Assembly: GCA_009746045.1 (NCBI GenBank)
Contig: RPFO01000041.1
Coordinates: 3,018,613 to 3,082,612 of the forward strand
Source: Mesostigma viride
Lineage: Eukaryota; Streptophyta; Mesostigmatophyceae; Mesostigmatales; Mesostigmataceae
DNA length: 64,000 bases
Direction: 5' to 3'
Part shown: positions 21,701-33,715 of the stretch, one piece after another
How the letters are laid out: each line of letters begins with the position of its first letter
How positions within the stretch are numbered: position 1 is the first letter of the stretch
Made by a program: the position numbers and the translations under genes
The notes under the pieces: model-generated
What the model saw: only the letters and a program-made list of their open reading frames with translations
What the model was told of the DNA's origin: nothing
Database searches by the model: none

Positions 21701-22935
21701 TCCGTGATCATTTACGTCCGTGCACTCAAGAAGTTACGCGGTTGCCGTAATTGGAATCGTTACCGACGTTTGGTTGGTTCCGATTCAGTAGGCCGCAGGC
21801 TTTGTTCCTTTGGGCTTGTGTGGAGCGCTGCGCCGGAAAGGCCTGAATTTCTAGAGTGACAGTCTTAGGTGACCTGGCTTAGGTTCAGGTGCAAGACTTT
21901 GGGGCGCAAAGCCTTGGTGGCTTGCGCAATATTCCGGTGCGTGACATTTGGCAGTTACGGATCTTTTGTATTGTCCAGACGGAATGATGTTCAGTCCATC
22001 TGACAAAGCTGGATATGCAGATCGTACTGTGCGGTGTGCTGGCTCGCACGTGGCTGTCGAACAGACTTGCTCAGCATTTTGCTGGCAGTCTAACTGCACG
22101 TCAGGCGGCTTGCTGGCAAATGCGACAGCCCATGGATGCCGGGATTTTTGGAGGTATTTAGGAGCAGGGCAGCGGCCATGGTGGTCGTTGTTCGCTCGTT
22201 TCTCTCCCTCACAACTAGTTTGTTGTCTTCATGGGGTTAAACTTCTCGAACAGCGCGGAGCAGCCCCCGTGAGTTGTTGCATGTCGTTGCCATGACGATG
22301 GTTGATAGGATTGACAGTGGTTTGATCTGGTTGGGATGTTGTTGGCATTGTGGACGAGAAATGTTCTGCTGACCCGGGAACAGTCCCGGGAAAGGGCCGG
22401 TTCGTCGTTGGCCAGTGTGCCAGTAACTGGGACATGAGCGCAGAGTCACACAGTTGATATAGATGATGACGTAAGTAAACACTGTTGCGCCACAGTGGCA
22501 TCATGGTTGGTCTGTGGTGGTTTTGATGGGTCTCAAGGATATGTAGTTACTCTTACAGTTGCGGCAGCACAACTCGGCATTCATTGTAATTTGTCAAATG
22601 TTATGGAATGAATGGTTTGGGCATTGCTTTCATCATAAAGCATTATTGCAATCTTCATAATGTAATCGGCTGGCTGCGCTGCCTGTCATGAAGGTGGTGG
22701 TGCCGTCAAGGACCACACCTATCATTTTCACTTAATTGAAACGAGCGAACAACCCTTGGCGGGTTCAGTTCGGACAGCCTGAGCCGGAGATATACCCAAG
22801 CTGCTTGCAGGGTCGAGCACTTGGAAGAGGATTAAGCTTATCCTGTAAAAAGCTATGAAGAGGATTAGGCTTATCCTTGAAAAAGCCATGAAGAGGATTA
22901 TGCTTATCCTTGAAAAAGCACCGAAGCGGATTATC
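18701..22935 (+). repeat. Three tandem copies of a ~1.5-kb repeat
   Basis: Units begin at 18701, 20193 and 21693 with CTGTCACGTCCGTGATCATT. The first two are 1,492 and 1,500 bp, and the third breaks off at about 22935. Copies differ by a handful of substitutions and small indels. The repeated short frames of up to 115 codons show no recognisable domain and are not called genes. Each unit ends with a cluster of hairpin-forming sub-repeats. Confidence 0.92.
19826..20003 (+). repeat. Hairpin-rich sub-repeats inside the 1.5-kb unit
   Basis: Five variants of a unit built on GAAGAGGATTATGCTTATCC plus a GAAAAAGC spacer. The cores (GGATTAAGCTTATCC) are near-palindromes. The same cluster recurs at about 21326-21503 and 22826-22935. 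Confidence 0.8.
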
Positions 22936-23488
22936 AAGGAGACAATCAGCGCAGGCCAGAAATCGGGAGCATCCGGACCATGGTAGCTTGAGCCTGCCGT
23001 TATCTTATCCGCGTGTTCGAGTCGTTCAGGATGATGAATATGAATGGTGATGGAAATGTGTGGCCTTGTGCATTGAAATTATGGCTGGCTTACGTGTAGA
23101 GCGACTAAATGACCTAGACGGTGGGGCCGGAAACAGCTTGCTTGATCAGGCGTGTGTTTCGAGCCTAACTGGCCAGGAGTGTCTAGGGCTACTAGTAAGC
23201 ACCAGTGCTGCGATCGCTCTCCCACCATTTACGAGGAAATACCCGCAAATGGGAAACCACTGAAAAGGTCTAGCTAGTCAGTCATTACGTTAGCCATGCC
23301 ATGATTCCAAACGTCCAAGAACTTCACACGGTGCAAAGGCAAAAATCCGGAGGACAGCACTTTCAAATGTGCGGCGGGAACCAAAAGCCCGTGTATGCCA
23401 GAAAACATCGTGCTGCAGCGACGTGACGATGTGGACAACGAATCCAGTTCCAAGCTCGGAACGGCCGCAAAGGAGATCTGGCACCACA
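22936..23488. other. No gene seen
   Basis: I see nothing supportable here except the PBS-like TGGTGCCAGATCTCC (minus strand) at the right edge, about 23472-23486, discussed with the adjoining LTR. Confidence 0.4.
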
Positions 23489-24160
23489 TGTTACGTCCCA
23501 GGATTTACACCTCTAACCTGAGCTACGTAGCGAAAGATCAACCGTGCCGGTATTAGGAAGAATCAAGGTGGCCTAATGCAGATTGCGCTTCACGACTGGG
23601 GTCGTGAGATATATCTGGCACCGCGACTTGATGCCAAGCTAGTTAATACACACTAATAAAGGCTAGCAAGACCAATTACAAATGGATACTTGCCCCAGGT
23701 TCAATGTGAAGGCTTCATCGCACTTAACATTCATCAAACCAAGAGGACGAGACTCTCGTCCTCGGACCAATTTCACCTAGGCCTGCCACCAAGCTGGCAA
23801 GTGGCGCCGACATGGCGCCGACCTTCCAAAGAATTCCGAAACAGTCCACACAAGATCCTCGGGTCGACATCGACCCTCGCTTACAGAATCCACGCATGAG
23901 TACAAGGTCTCAACCAGCTATAAAGTACGCAGCGCGGCGCGACTGCACCGGCCCCTAGAAGATCTCATACATCAACCTAGGCCCAAAATAACTAGTCCGA
24001 ATCACACAAACTATCATAATTCCATACAAAAGTCCTGACCAAGGGACAATTCCCAAATTAAGTCCCGAAATGAGTCCCAAAGTCCTACGGACTATGACAA
24101 CAAGCCGAAATACATAATTTATTCCATTGTTGCGCCCGTTCCAAGGGTCGGGCCGCAACA
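23489..24160 (-). mobile_element. LTR of a retrotransposon (TG..CA type)
   Basis: The 672-bp block starts TGTTACG and ends CGCAACA, giving 7-bp imperfect inverted termini with canonical TG/CA. On the minus strand it is preceded by a purine run (GGGGAGGGGGAGGAG, 24161-24178), as expected before a 3' LTR. It is followed after 2 nt by TGGTGCCAGATCTCC, a good primer-binding site for a tRNA ending ...GGCACCA, as expected after a 5' LTR. I see no second copy in the window and no TSD. Confidence 0.6.
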
Positions 24161-26721
24161 CTCCTCCCCCTCCCCGGGGAACGGTAGCCCCTACCGTCTT
24201 GGAGGGCGGAGGCCATGCAACACACAACACAAAAACACACACACATAATAATGCGCAGTCCATGTAATCCCGCTCAACCAGTCCTGAGGTCCTGAGCAGC
24301 CTCAAACTTGATGAAATGTTGACCATAGGGGTACTATGTCCCAGCCCTTGTTCACCAACGGGCCTGTGAAACCAGGTCCCCCCAGACTTGCCACGCAAGG
24401 ACAACTCTTTATATAGCCAATCGGGACTTCCAGCAGGAGGGAATATTTTTCATGCATGCAACTTGATGATCCGGCTGACGAGGTGGCCAGTCATGTATCC
24501 CGTCCAGCCGAAACCCAGCCTTACAGCGGGACTGATCAGCGCGTAATCACATCACCATTAGGAAGTACTACTAGCGTCGACGACGGTGCGGCACAGCATG
24601 CAGTGCGGGCCCCAATTGCCCAGAAGCGAGGGCGTGCACCAGAAGAAACTGATCCATCGCCTCACGACCGACGGCGGTACGCGTCATCTCAAATACAGGC
24701 GCGCCGTGAGCCACCAACCGACCATGCAGTCGGCAGAACTGGTTTATTGCAGAATTATATGCGCCGCTCGCAGCTAGGCCTTGCGGTCTTGCCCGAGGCA
24801 CTGGCAATTATGCCAGCTTAAGTCCCAGCCTCGCGGCCATGCGGCACGGCATACTTATATAAAGCACCCGCATAGCTCTAACGTGGCCGCCCCTGGCCGC
24901 CGCTGGAGTGGCTGTATAGAGGGGGAAGCCCTAGCGTGGCCGCTAGAGTGCGCCTCCCCGGTGCACCTGCGAACGCATGCAGGTGCCCGCAAGGCCCTAG
25001 TGTGTCAACTAGAGTGCGCCCCACCGTCTCTATCCAGCGCAGGAAACAGTCAAAGTCGATCAAAACCGGAAACTTGGATAAAATGGCACGTTAATTGCCC
25101 AAAACTAGCAGGGCCCCAACGTGTCCACTGGAGTGCGCCCTGCTGACTCCTCCAACGAAGCTGCAGTATGTATTTTATGCACAACACCACTCCGGCCGAC
25201 ATGCATAGACCGGAGCAGTCGCCGGTCCCCACATTCCGTACTGCCAATGTCAAGGAGACAACTGCCAGTGTGCCTGAACTCCACCGCAAGCGGGGGAAAA
25301 CTACTCAGCGATCGCAGTCACACCCACCGTGACACTTGCACCGCAAGAGCACGATTGATGTTTGCGCAGGCCCATATGCATGTGGCGTTCGAGGCCGCCG
25401 ACGTGAGCTGCATAGCGCCCGCAATGCCCGCATTTCTAGGCATGTCGAGGAGCTAGCCTTGCAGGAACTGTCGTATCAGTAACGTTGCCCATGAAGGCAA
25501 GACACCATGCATGCCGCTCATGGAGTAGGGCCGAATCATCCCCCACAGTCCCAAACAAGGGCAGCCTCCTCGATCGGGCTCGATCGCGCCCAGCACAGAG
25601 GTGCTCAAGCACATACAGCGATCGTGGGCCGGGGTCGATCCTGCGCCCGACCGACCACCGCCTCTCGACCCCGCTTGGCTGTCTTTCCCAGGATCCCGAT
25701 TCCCGCAACAGAAACACACCCCTATGTGTGCAGTCCCCACCGCGCAGTGCCACATCCCCCACTCGAAGCTTGAAGGCCTCTCACCACCCCTGTACCAGTG
25801 CATCGGGCCATGCAATGATGGGGTATATAGTACATGCAATTTTGCAGCCCGCACAGCTCGCCCGTCATGCACATGGAACGCCCTGCTCTGAGTCCGGCCT
25901 CATCCATGCAACCTCGTAGACGCGCGGACACGAGCCACTTGCAAATCACGCTCGATCTGCCTCCACCAGCGGTGCATGGAACAACACCATATACCGGGCC
26001 GGCTCGGCCCACGTACAGGAGGGACGCGAACACTGCGCGATGGTAGCCATGCACAGGGTCGCGGGCAGTCAAGTGAAGTAGGTGCTCAGACTCCAGCAGC
26101 TCGATCCTGTCTGCCTTTCAGTCTCGGGTCGCCGTTTCAGTCCCCGTGACTCGCCATCGACGGCCAGATCCCGCATGTCCCATGTACCTCAGTGCCCTGC
26201 ATGGCTCAGCGCGCGTCAGCGCCGGGTCCGCTCAGAGCGGATGTACCGGCCCCATGCAGTGATACCGGGTGTTGCTCGGGCACCGGCAGTCTGCGGGGCG
26301 ACAGCGCCACATCATGTGGCATTGGCACCATGCACGCGCACTGTTGAGGCGGTGAGACAATGACCGCACACTGTCAGCGGCTTCTGATGCACCAGTGCAA
26401 CCACGACCGGCTGGGTTATCCACCACTACTGCAGTACGTGCTGTCGCCATGCAGCTGCTCCGCGCCCGCATGTGCCGGGGCTTGCAGCCCCGGGGGGCCT
26501 TACTCCCGACAGTCTCGGCGGGCGGACGCGCCCTGCATGCAAGGGTACTCAAGCCCGGAAGTGCCCTAGCTGACCCAGCTAGGCGTCGACTCAATCCCGG
26601 GGTAGCCAATTGGTTGGCTGCCGACAATTCAACAAGGTGTTGTACATCTGTTTGCCGGCCGACTATGATTCAATGCAGGCTCCACCATGCCTGATCGGCC
26701 AGTCGCATCGGGGTCGCAGCA
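24161..26721. other. Unassigned stretch, probably decayed retrotransposon
   Basis: No recognisable domain. Next to the LTR, about 24160-24430 looks like internal LTR-element sequence (minus), with a purine tract. A 121-codon frame at 24456-24821 (MQLDDPADEV...) is unrecognised. A short motif (C)NCTRGAGTGCGCC occurs three times, at 24941, 25007 and 25126. Confidence 0.35.
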
Positions 26722-27506
26722 CATCAAGTTTCGTTTAAGTGGCCAGCCGGAGCGGCTGCTTAGGTTTTAGCGGACAAGTGTTCGAAGCGCGTCATTGGTG
26801 AATTACTAGGGAACTTGGGTTTCCCCGCGAAACTCCAACCGCACGTTCAGATTTCCAAATCTCAAGTAAAGTTCGGCGCAACTTTCTGAACGGGGGCAGT
26901 TGACGAGCAGCATTCCTCCGGACGAATGAATTGCGTTCCATACTTGCGCAAAATTTTGAAAGGTAGCTTGCGTGCAGCCCTACTAAAATTTGCGCGCACG
27001 TTCAGATTTCCAAATCTCAAGTAAATTTCGGCGGAACTTTCTGAACGGGGGTAGTTGGCGGGCAGCGTTCCTCCAGACGAATGAAATGCGTTCCATACTA
27101 GCGCAAAATTTTGAAAGGTAGCTTGCGTGCAGCCCTACTAAAATTTGCGCGAAGTGTGGGACTGAAAATTCGTAACGGAAACTGTTTGGTAGTTGCCGTC
27201 ACTTCCTCTTGTGCAAACGTGTGGGAGTGAAAATTCGTAACGGAAACGTTTTGGTATTTGCCGTCACTTCATTTTGCGCGAGTGTTGGGCTGAAAATTCG
27301 TAACGGAAACTTTTTGGTAGTTGGCGTCACTTCCTTTGGTTCGACTGAAAATTCGCTGAAATTCGCTGAATTCGTACCGTAGCCTAATTTTTAGTACCTC
27401 GAAGTGACGGGGCACCTAAAAATTTGCCCACAAGTACACTTGGCAGCGCGCTCACTGGGAAAAATTGTACAGCCGCTCCGGCGGGCCACTTGAACGAATT
27501 GTAATG
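26722..27506 (+). mobile_element. Non-autonomous TIR element 'A' (785 bp), representative copy
   Basis: The imperfect TIR is TTCGTTTAAGTGGCCAGCCG at the left versus TTCGTTCAAGTGGCCCGCCG at the right, continuing GAGCGGCTG on both. Every copy in the window reads CAT at the left junction and ATG at the right. Inside are one or two ~155-bp units (starting CGTTCAGATTTCC) and three ~65-bp units (TGAAAATTCGTAACGGAAAC...GTCACTTC). It encodes nothing. Other copies are at 32762-33546 (minus), 33716-35027 and 58295-59084. Confidence 0.85.
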
Positions 27507-30500
27507 AGCCTGGCGCCGTCTCCATGCACCGTGCCGCACTGGTGAGATTAATTACGTACGGGTGCACGAGAAGCCATGCACGTCCCTCACGCGCCAGGAA
27601 GTCATGCAGGGAGCCGTGACTCATGGCCGCCAGCCGGAAGGCTCCCTATAATAATGACTCAGCCGCATGCCGTGGGACTCCGCGTCCGTTGGTCACGCGG
27701 GACGCGACGTGCAGTCAGGCCGTAGCCTGCGGGTCGCTGGCACTCGCTGCCGAATCCGGCATCCCGCGCGGAGATGACTTGGACCGGTACTGACACCTTA
27801 GTAGTAGAATCAAGCATCCTGGTGCATCTTGCATGGGCCTCCCTTCAGAAGATCCGATCAGACTCCATGTCCGACCCGATCGCTGGATTGGTCGTTGCAT
27901 GACATCTTGTTTCGTTTAAGTGGCCAGCCGGAGCGGCTGCTTAGGTTTTAGCGGGCAAGTGTTCGAAGCGCGTCATTGGTGAATTACTGGGGAACTTGGG
28001 TTTCCCCGCGAAACTCCAACCGCACGTTCAGATTTCCAAATCTCAAGTAAAGTTCGGCGCAACTTTCTGAACGGGGGCAGTTGACGAGCAGCATTCCTCC
28101 GGACGAATGAATTGCGTTCCATACTTGCGCAAAATTTTGAAAGGTAGCTTGCGTGCAGCCCTACTAAAATTTGCGCGCACGTTCAGATTTACAAATCTCA
28201 AGTAAAATTCGACGCAAATTTCTGAACGGGGATAGTTGGCGGGCAGCGTTCCTCCAGACGAATGAAATGCGTTCCATACTTGCGCGAAATTTTGAAAGGT
28301 AGCTTGCGTGCAGCCCTACTAAAATTTGCGCGAAGTGTGGGACTGAAAATTCGTAACGGAAACGTTTTGGTAGTTGCCGTCACTTCCTCTTGTGCAAGCG
28401 TGTGGGACTGAAAATTTGTAACGGAAAAGTTTTGGTATTTGCCGTCACTTCATTTTGCGCGAGTGTTGGGATGAAAATTGGTAACGGAAACTTTTTGGTA
28501 GTTGGCGTCACTTCCTTTCGTTCGACTGAAAATTCGCTGAAATTCGCTGAATTCGTACCGTAGCCTATTTTTTAGTACCTCGAAGTGACGGAGCACCTAA
28601 AAATTTGCCCACAAGTACACTTGGCAGTGCGCTCACTGGGAAAAATTGTACAGCCGCTCCGGCGGGCCACTTGAACGAATTGTAATGAGCCTGGCGCCGT
28701 CTCCATGCACCGTGCCGCACTGGTGAGATTAATTACGTACGGGTGCACGAGAAGCCATGCACGTCCCTCACGCGCCAGGAAGTCATGCAGGGAGCCGTGA
28801 CTCATGGCCGCCAGCCGGAAGGCTCCCTATAATAATGACTCAGCCGCATGCCGTGGGACTCCGCGTCCGTTGGTCACGCGGGACGCGACGTGCAGTCAGG
28901 CCGTAGCCTGCGGGTCGCTGGCACTCGCTGCCGAATCCGGCATCCCGCGCGGAGATGACTTGGACCGGTACTGACACCTTAGTAGTAGAATCAAGCATCC
29001 TGGTGCATCTTGCATGGGCCTCCCTTCAGAAGATCCGATCAGACTCCATGTCCGACCCGATCGCTGGATTGGTCGTTGCATGACATCTTGTTTCGTTTAA
29101 GTGGCCAGCCGGAGCGGCTGCTTAGGTTTTAGCGGGCAAGTGTTCGAAGCGCGTCATTGGTGAATTACTGGGGAACTTGGGTTTCCCCGCGAAACTCCAA
29201 CCGCACGTTCAGATTTCCAAATCTCAAGTAAAGTTCGGCGCAACTTTCTGAACGGGGGCAGTTGACGAGCAGCATTCCTCCGGACGAATGAATTGCGTTC
29301 CATACTTGCGCAAAATTTTGAAAGGTAGCTTGCGTGCAGCCCTACTAAAATTTGCGCGAAGTGTGGGACTGAAAATTCGTAACGGAAACGTTTTGGTAGT
29401 TGCCGTCACTTCCTCTTGTGCAAGCGTGTGGGACTGAAAATTTGTAACGGAAAAGTTTTGGTATTTGCCGTCACTTCATTTTGCGCGAGTGTTGGGATGA
29501 AAATTGGTAACGGAAACTTTTTGGTAGTTGGCGTCACTTCCTTTCGTTCGACTGAAAATTCGCTGAAATTCGCTGAATTCGTACCGTAGCCTAATTTTTA
29601 GTACCTCGAAGTGACGGGGCACCTAAAAATTTGCCCACAAGTACACTTGGCAGCGCGCTCACTGGGAAAAATTGTACAGCCGCTCCGGCGGGCCACTTGA
29701 ACGAATTGTAATGAGCCTGGCGCCGTCTCCATGCACCGTGCCGCACTGGTGAGATTAATTACGTACGGGTGCACGAGAAGCCATGCACGTCCCTCACGCG
29801 CCAGGAAGTCATGCAGGGAGCCGTGACTCATGGCCGCCAGCCGGAAGGCTCCCTATAATAATGACTCAGCCGCATGCCGTGGGACTCCGCGTCCGTTGGT
29901 CACGCGGGACGCGACGTGCAGTCAGGCCATAGCCTGCGGGTCGCTGGCACTCGCTGCCGAATCCGGCATCCCGCGCGGAGATGACTTGGACCGGTACTGA
30001 CACCTTAGTAGTAGAATCAAGCATCCTGGTGCATCTTGCATGGGCCTCCCTTCAGAAGATCCGATCAGACTCCATGTCCGACCCGATCGCTGGATTGGTC
30101 GTTGCATGACATCTTGTTTCGTTTAAGTGGCCAGCCGGAGCGGCTGCTTAGGTTTTAGCGGGCAAGTGTTCGAAGCGCGTCATTGGTGAATTACTGGGGA
30201 ACTTGGGTTTCCCCGCGAAACTCCAACCGCACGTTCAGATTTCCAAATCTCAAGTAAAGTTCGGCGCAACTTTCTGAACGGGGGCAGTTGACGAGCAGCA
30301 TTCCTCCGGACGAATGAATTGCGTTCCATACTTGCGCAAAATTTTGAAAGGTAGCTTGCGTGCAGCCCTACTAAAATTTGCGCGGACGTTCAGATTTACA
30401 AATCTCAAGTAAAATTCGACGCAAATTTCTGAACGGGGATAGTTGGCGGGCAGCGTTCCTCCAGACGAATGAAATGCGTTCCATACTTGCGCGAAATTTT

Positions 30501-30894
30501 GAAAGGTAGCTTGCGTGCAGCCCTACTAAAATTTGCGCAAAGTGTGGGACTGAAAATTCGTAACGGAAACGTTTTGGTAGTTGCCGTCACTTCCTCTTGT
30601 GCAAGCGTGTGGGACTGAAAATTTGTAACGGAAAAGTTTTGGTATTTGCCGTCACTTCATTTTGCGCGAGTGTTGGGATGAAAATTGGTAACGGAAACTT
30701 TTTGGTAGTTGGCGTCACTTCCTTTCGTTCGACTGAAAATTCGCTGAAATTCGCTGAATTCGTACCGTAGCCTATTTTTTAGTACCTCGAAGTGACGGAG
30801 CACCTAAAAATTTGCCCACAAGTACACTTGGCAGCGCGCTCACTGGGAAAAATTGTACAGCCGCTCCGGCGGGCCACTTGAACGAATTGTAATG
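26722..30894 (+). repeat. Tandem array: four TIR elements alternating with three 396-bp spacers
   Basis: TIR element copies at 26722-27506, 27903-28687, 29084-29713 and 30110-30894 are separated by nearly identical 396-bp spacers. Periods are 1181, 1181 and 1026 bp. The short period comes from loss of one internal ~155-bp repeat in copy 3. The spacer has no recognisable gene. Confidence 0.92.
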
Positions 30895-31802
30895 ACCTTG
30901 GTTTTGAGATTGATCCGGCAAAGCAATCCTTCCAGAACTTGGCCGTGAACTGCTCATCCTAAGTTGTAGGACATGAGCTTTCGGCTCCGTCAAGCCGTGC
31001 TATAACTAACATGATACAACTTGGCGCGCTCCTCCGCGGAGAGCGTGGCCTCATGGGCGTGGCACAAGATCAAACTATGGCTCATGCGCCGGTGAGCCCA
31101 TGTCCACAAAGGCCAGGACCATGCATGCGCGGTGCTAAGTGCCTGACGTGATCCTCTTCGGAACGGCCCGATAAAGCCCACCACTAATTGCAGATTATCC
31201 CATAGAAAATATATCATAGAGAAAATATATTATATAGAAAATATACAATATAGAAAATATAGAATACAGAAAATATATAATATCCGCATGCTGGCGCATC
31301 GATCCCTGGCATGGCAGTAGAAGGGTCGTCGGATCCACGCGCGGCTGCGGTGGATTCCTACATGGATGCCCGGCTCGATCCAAAGCCGTTCGAATCGTGC
31401 CGATCATACAGGAGGGTGGGTTTGCACAACCGGCCGGCACGTATGGCCGCCACACGTCCGGGCGTACCTGGACCAGAAGAAAGCCCTCTAAAATCTTGCG
31501 CTGCATGTTGCCCATCCATCCTCTGGGGATGTGCGATGGCATTAGTGTATGATGTATCGAAGAGTATGGTATAATAAAGATTCAAGTGTAATGGACCAGT
31601 ACAAGTACTTATAGTAAAGAAGTATATGGTATTATTAGTAGCCATCTGGTTTCATACGCCCTGCGACCCCTCCCCTTCCCCCGGGGACGACGCGTCCGCG
31701 CGATCGTCCAATTACTGCCAAGGAGTCAGGGGGTCGGCGACCGCGCCCGGCTGTGAGATGGAACAAGCAGTGCGCGGTTGGAAACCGGTCAGGATTGCCG
31801 TA
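30895..31802. other. Unassigned stretch with an AT-rich repeat
   Basis: No supported gene. About six copies of TAGAAAATATA lie at 31201-31282. A purine run on the minus strand (GGGGGAAGGGGAGGGG) at about 31670-31687 could be the polypurine tract of the Ty3-like element that ends here. Confidence 0.4.
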
Positions 31803-32650
31803 CTAAGTTCCGTATAGTGGACCGCTTTTCCAAGACCACGTTGAAACGCGCCGTCTCGTCCGGGGTGAAGCCGGCGCCGATCTTGTTGAGCAGGGCCTGC
31901 TGAGTGGTTTCCAGGTCGATGCGGACATGCGGTACATCGTGTATTCCTTGCCCTTCCGAAGATGGCGTGCCAGCGTCTTGCTGCTCATAAGGATCTGGGA
32001 TGCTGGACGAGGCTCGTCCGCCGGGCGCTCGTGTGTAATGTTATGGACCTCCGCGGCCTGTGCCCTATACTCGCTGTCAGGGCACCAAAAGGAACCATCG
32101 GGAAACCAAACGACTCGCCGGCGCACGCTAATGTCCACATCCTGCGCGTCCAACCAGTCGAGCCCAATGATGATGTCCGCTGCGCCCAGCGGTGCGATGG
32201 TCGCAGCCAAGTCGACCGGGGTGCCTTGCAGCACACCTTTGATATCTGCCAGACCGGGCGATTGGTGTTGGCGACCATCCGAGTGGGTCAGATGCACGGC
32301 CGTCCGGTGTGGGGGCGGGGCGTCAGGCCCAGCCGGCGCAACAGTGCCGCGTTGATGAAGGACGTGGAAGCGCCTGTGTCGACCAAAAACTTGACATCCA
32401 TGACCGTTTTCTCGTTCAAATATGGGTCAAGGACGGCGGGGGGAGCGAGTAAACCCCCACTGAAGAGAATCAAGTGCCTCGGACCACCGTGGGACACACG
32501 TGCCGGTTGGTTGGCCGTGTCTGATCCGGAAGCGACGTGATTGACGTCTACCTCTATTCTGTCCGACTCCGCGTCGGTGTGGCTAGCTGGTCTATCTACC
32601 GTACTATCTACCCCAGGGCCTATCCCCACGGGTAAGGCTACTACTCCCAA
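31803..32650 (-). pseudogene. Ty3-like retrotransposon aspartic protease (two frames)
   Basis: Retropepsin that would process Gag. The upstream frame (32650-32288) contains FLVDTGASTSFIN with the catalytic DTGA. The downstream frame (32297-31803) contains IIIGLDWLDAQ, the second hallmark (hydrophobic-hydrophobic-Gly). A frameshift lies between them near 32290. A second shift near 31930 leads into a coherent reading RIDLETTQQALLNKIGAGF. No reverse transcriptase follows. The order after Gag and the zinc knuckle is that of Ty3/Gypsy. Confidence 0.75.
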
Positions 32651-32761
32651 GGAGCGGTGGGACGGGAGGCCGCCTCGCCCGACCGCCCGCCCTCTTCCCC
32701 CCCCTCATCCTCACTCGGGTTGCGGGGCTTGTCCCTTGGGCTGCATGGAGGAGTCCGGGCG

Positions 32762-33546
32762 CATTACAATTCGTTCAAGTGGCCCGCCGGAGCGGCTGTA
32801 CAATTTTTCCCAGTGAGCGCGCTGCCAAGTGTACTTGTGGGCAAATTTTTAGGTGCCCCGTCACTTCGAGGTACTAAAAATTAGGCTACGGTACGAATTC
32901 AGCGAATTTCAGCGAATTTTCAGTCGAACCAAAGGAAGTGACGCCAACTACCAAAACGTTTCCGTTACGAATTTTCAGCCCAACACTCGCGCAAAATGAA
33001 GTGACGGCAACTACCAAAAAGTTTCCGTTACGAATTTTCACTCCCACACGTTTGCACAAGAGGAAGTGACGGCAACTACCAAAAAGTTTCCGTTACGAAT
33101 TTTCAGTCCCACACTTCGAGCAAATTTTAGCAGGGCTGCACGCAAGCTACCTTTCAAAATTTTGCGCTAGTATGGAACGCATTTCATTCGTCTGGAGGAA
33201 CGCTGCCCGCCAACTACCCCCGTTCAGAAAGTTCCGCCGAAATTTACTTGAGATTTGGAAATCTGAACGTCCGCGCAAATTTTAGTAGGGCTGCACGCAA
33301 GCTACCTTTCAAAATTTTGCGCAAGTATGGAACGCAATTCATTCGTCCGGAGGAATGCTGCTCGTCAACTGCCCCCGTTCAGAAAGTTGCGCCGAACTTT
33401 ACTTGAGATTTGGAAATCTGAACGTGCGGTTGGAGTTTCGCGGGGAAACCCAAGTTCCCCAGTAATTCACCAATGACGCGCTTCGAACACTTGCCCGCTA
33501 AAACCTAAGCAGCCGCTCCGGCTGGCCACTTAAACGAAACTTGATG
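32762..33546 (-). mobile_element. TIR element 'A', copy in the Ty3-like element
   Basis: 785 bp in reverse orientation, with the same TIRs and CAT/ATG junctions. It separates the zinc knuckle from the protease of the Ty3-like element. Confidence 0.88.
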
Positions 33547-33715
33547 GACTGCCGAACGCCGGACCCGAAAACCTGGGCTCGGTCTCCCCCGTGCCACGTC
33601 CAGCGTGCCTGCTACGGAGTTTGGGGCAGTCGCGCTTGAGGTGACCCACCTCATTGCACATGAAGCAACGGGCTTTACTGGCGTCTATGGCGTTGAGGCC
33701 ATGATCAGCGTACCC
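33547..33715 (-). pseudogene. Ty3-like Gag zinc knuckle fragment
   Basis: Contains CFMCNEVGHLKRDC, a perfect CX2CX4HX4C knuckle that would bind element RNA. It sits between two TIR-element insertions and continues the Gag of 35028-35974. Confidence 0.8.

Noticed and set aside
18877-22504. Recurring 80-140 codon frames in the 1.5-kb repeat (MAVTDLLYCPDG..., MTPLWRNSVYL...)
   Set aside because: They differ in length and frame between near-identical units and have no recognisable domain. Repetition alone makes them look conserved.
24941-25139. CRISPR-like array from three CTAGAGTGCGCC motifs
   Set aside because: Only three short, imperfect copies at unequal spacing, in a eukaryotic context.
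26722-27506. Helitron as the class of element A
   Set aside because: It has clear terminal inverted repeats and an AT duplication, and lacks the CTRR 3' end with its hairpin.
27391-31000. 61- and 77-codon minus ORFs repeated in the element A array
   Set aside because: They straddle the element/spacer border and copies in other places lack them. Non-coding MITE-like DNA.
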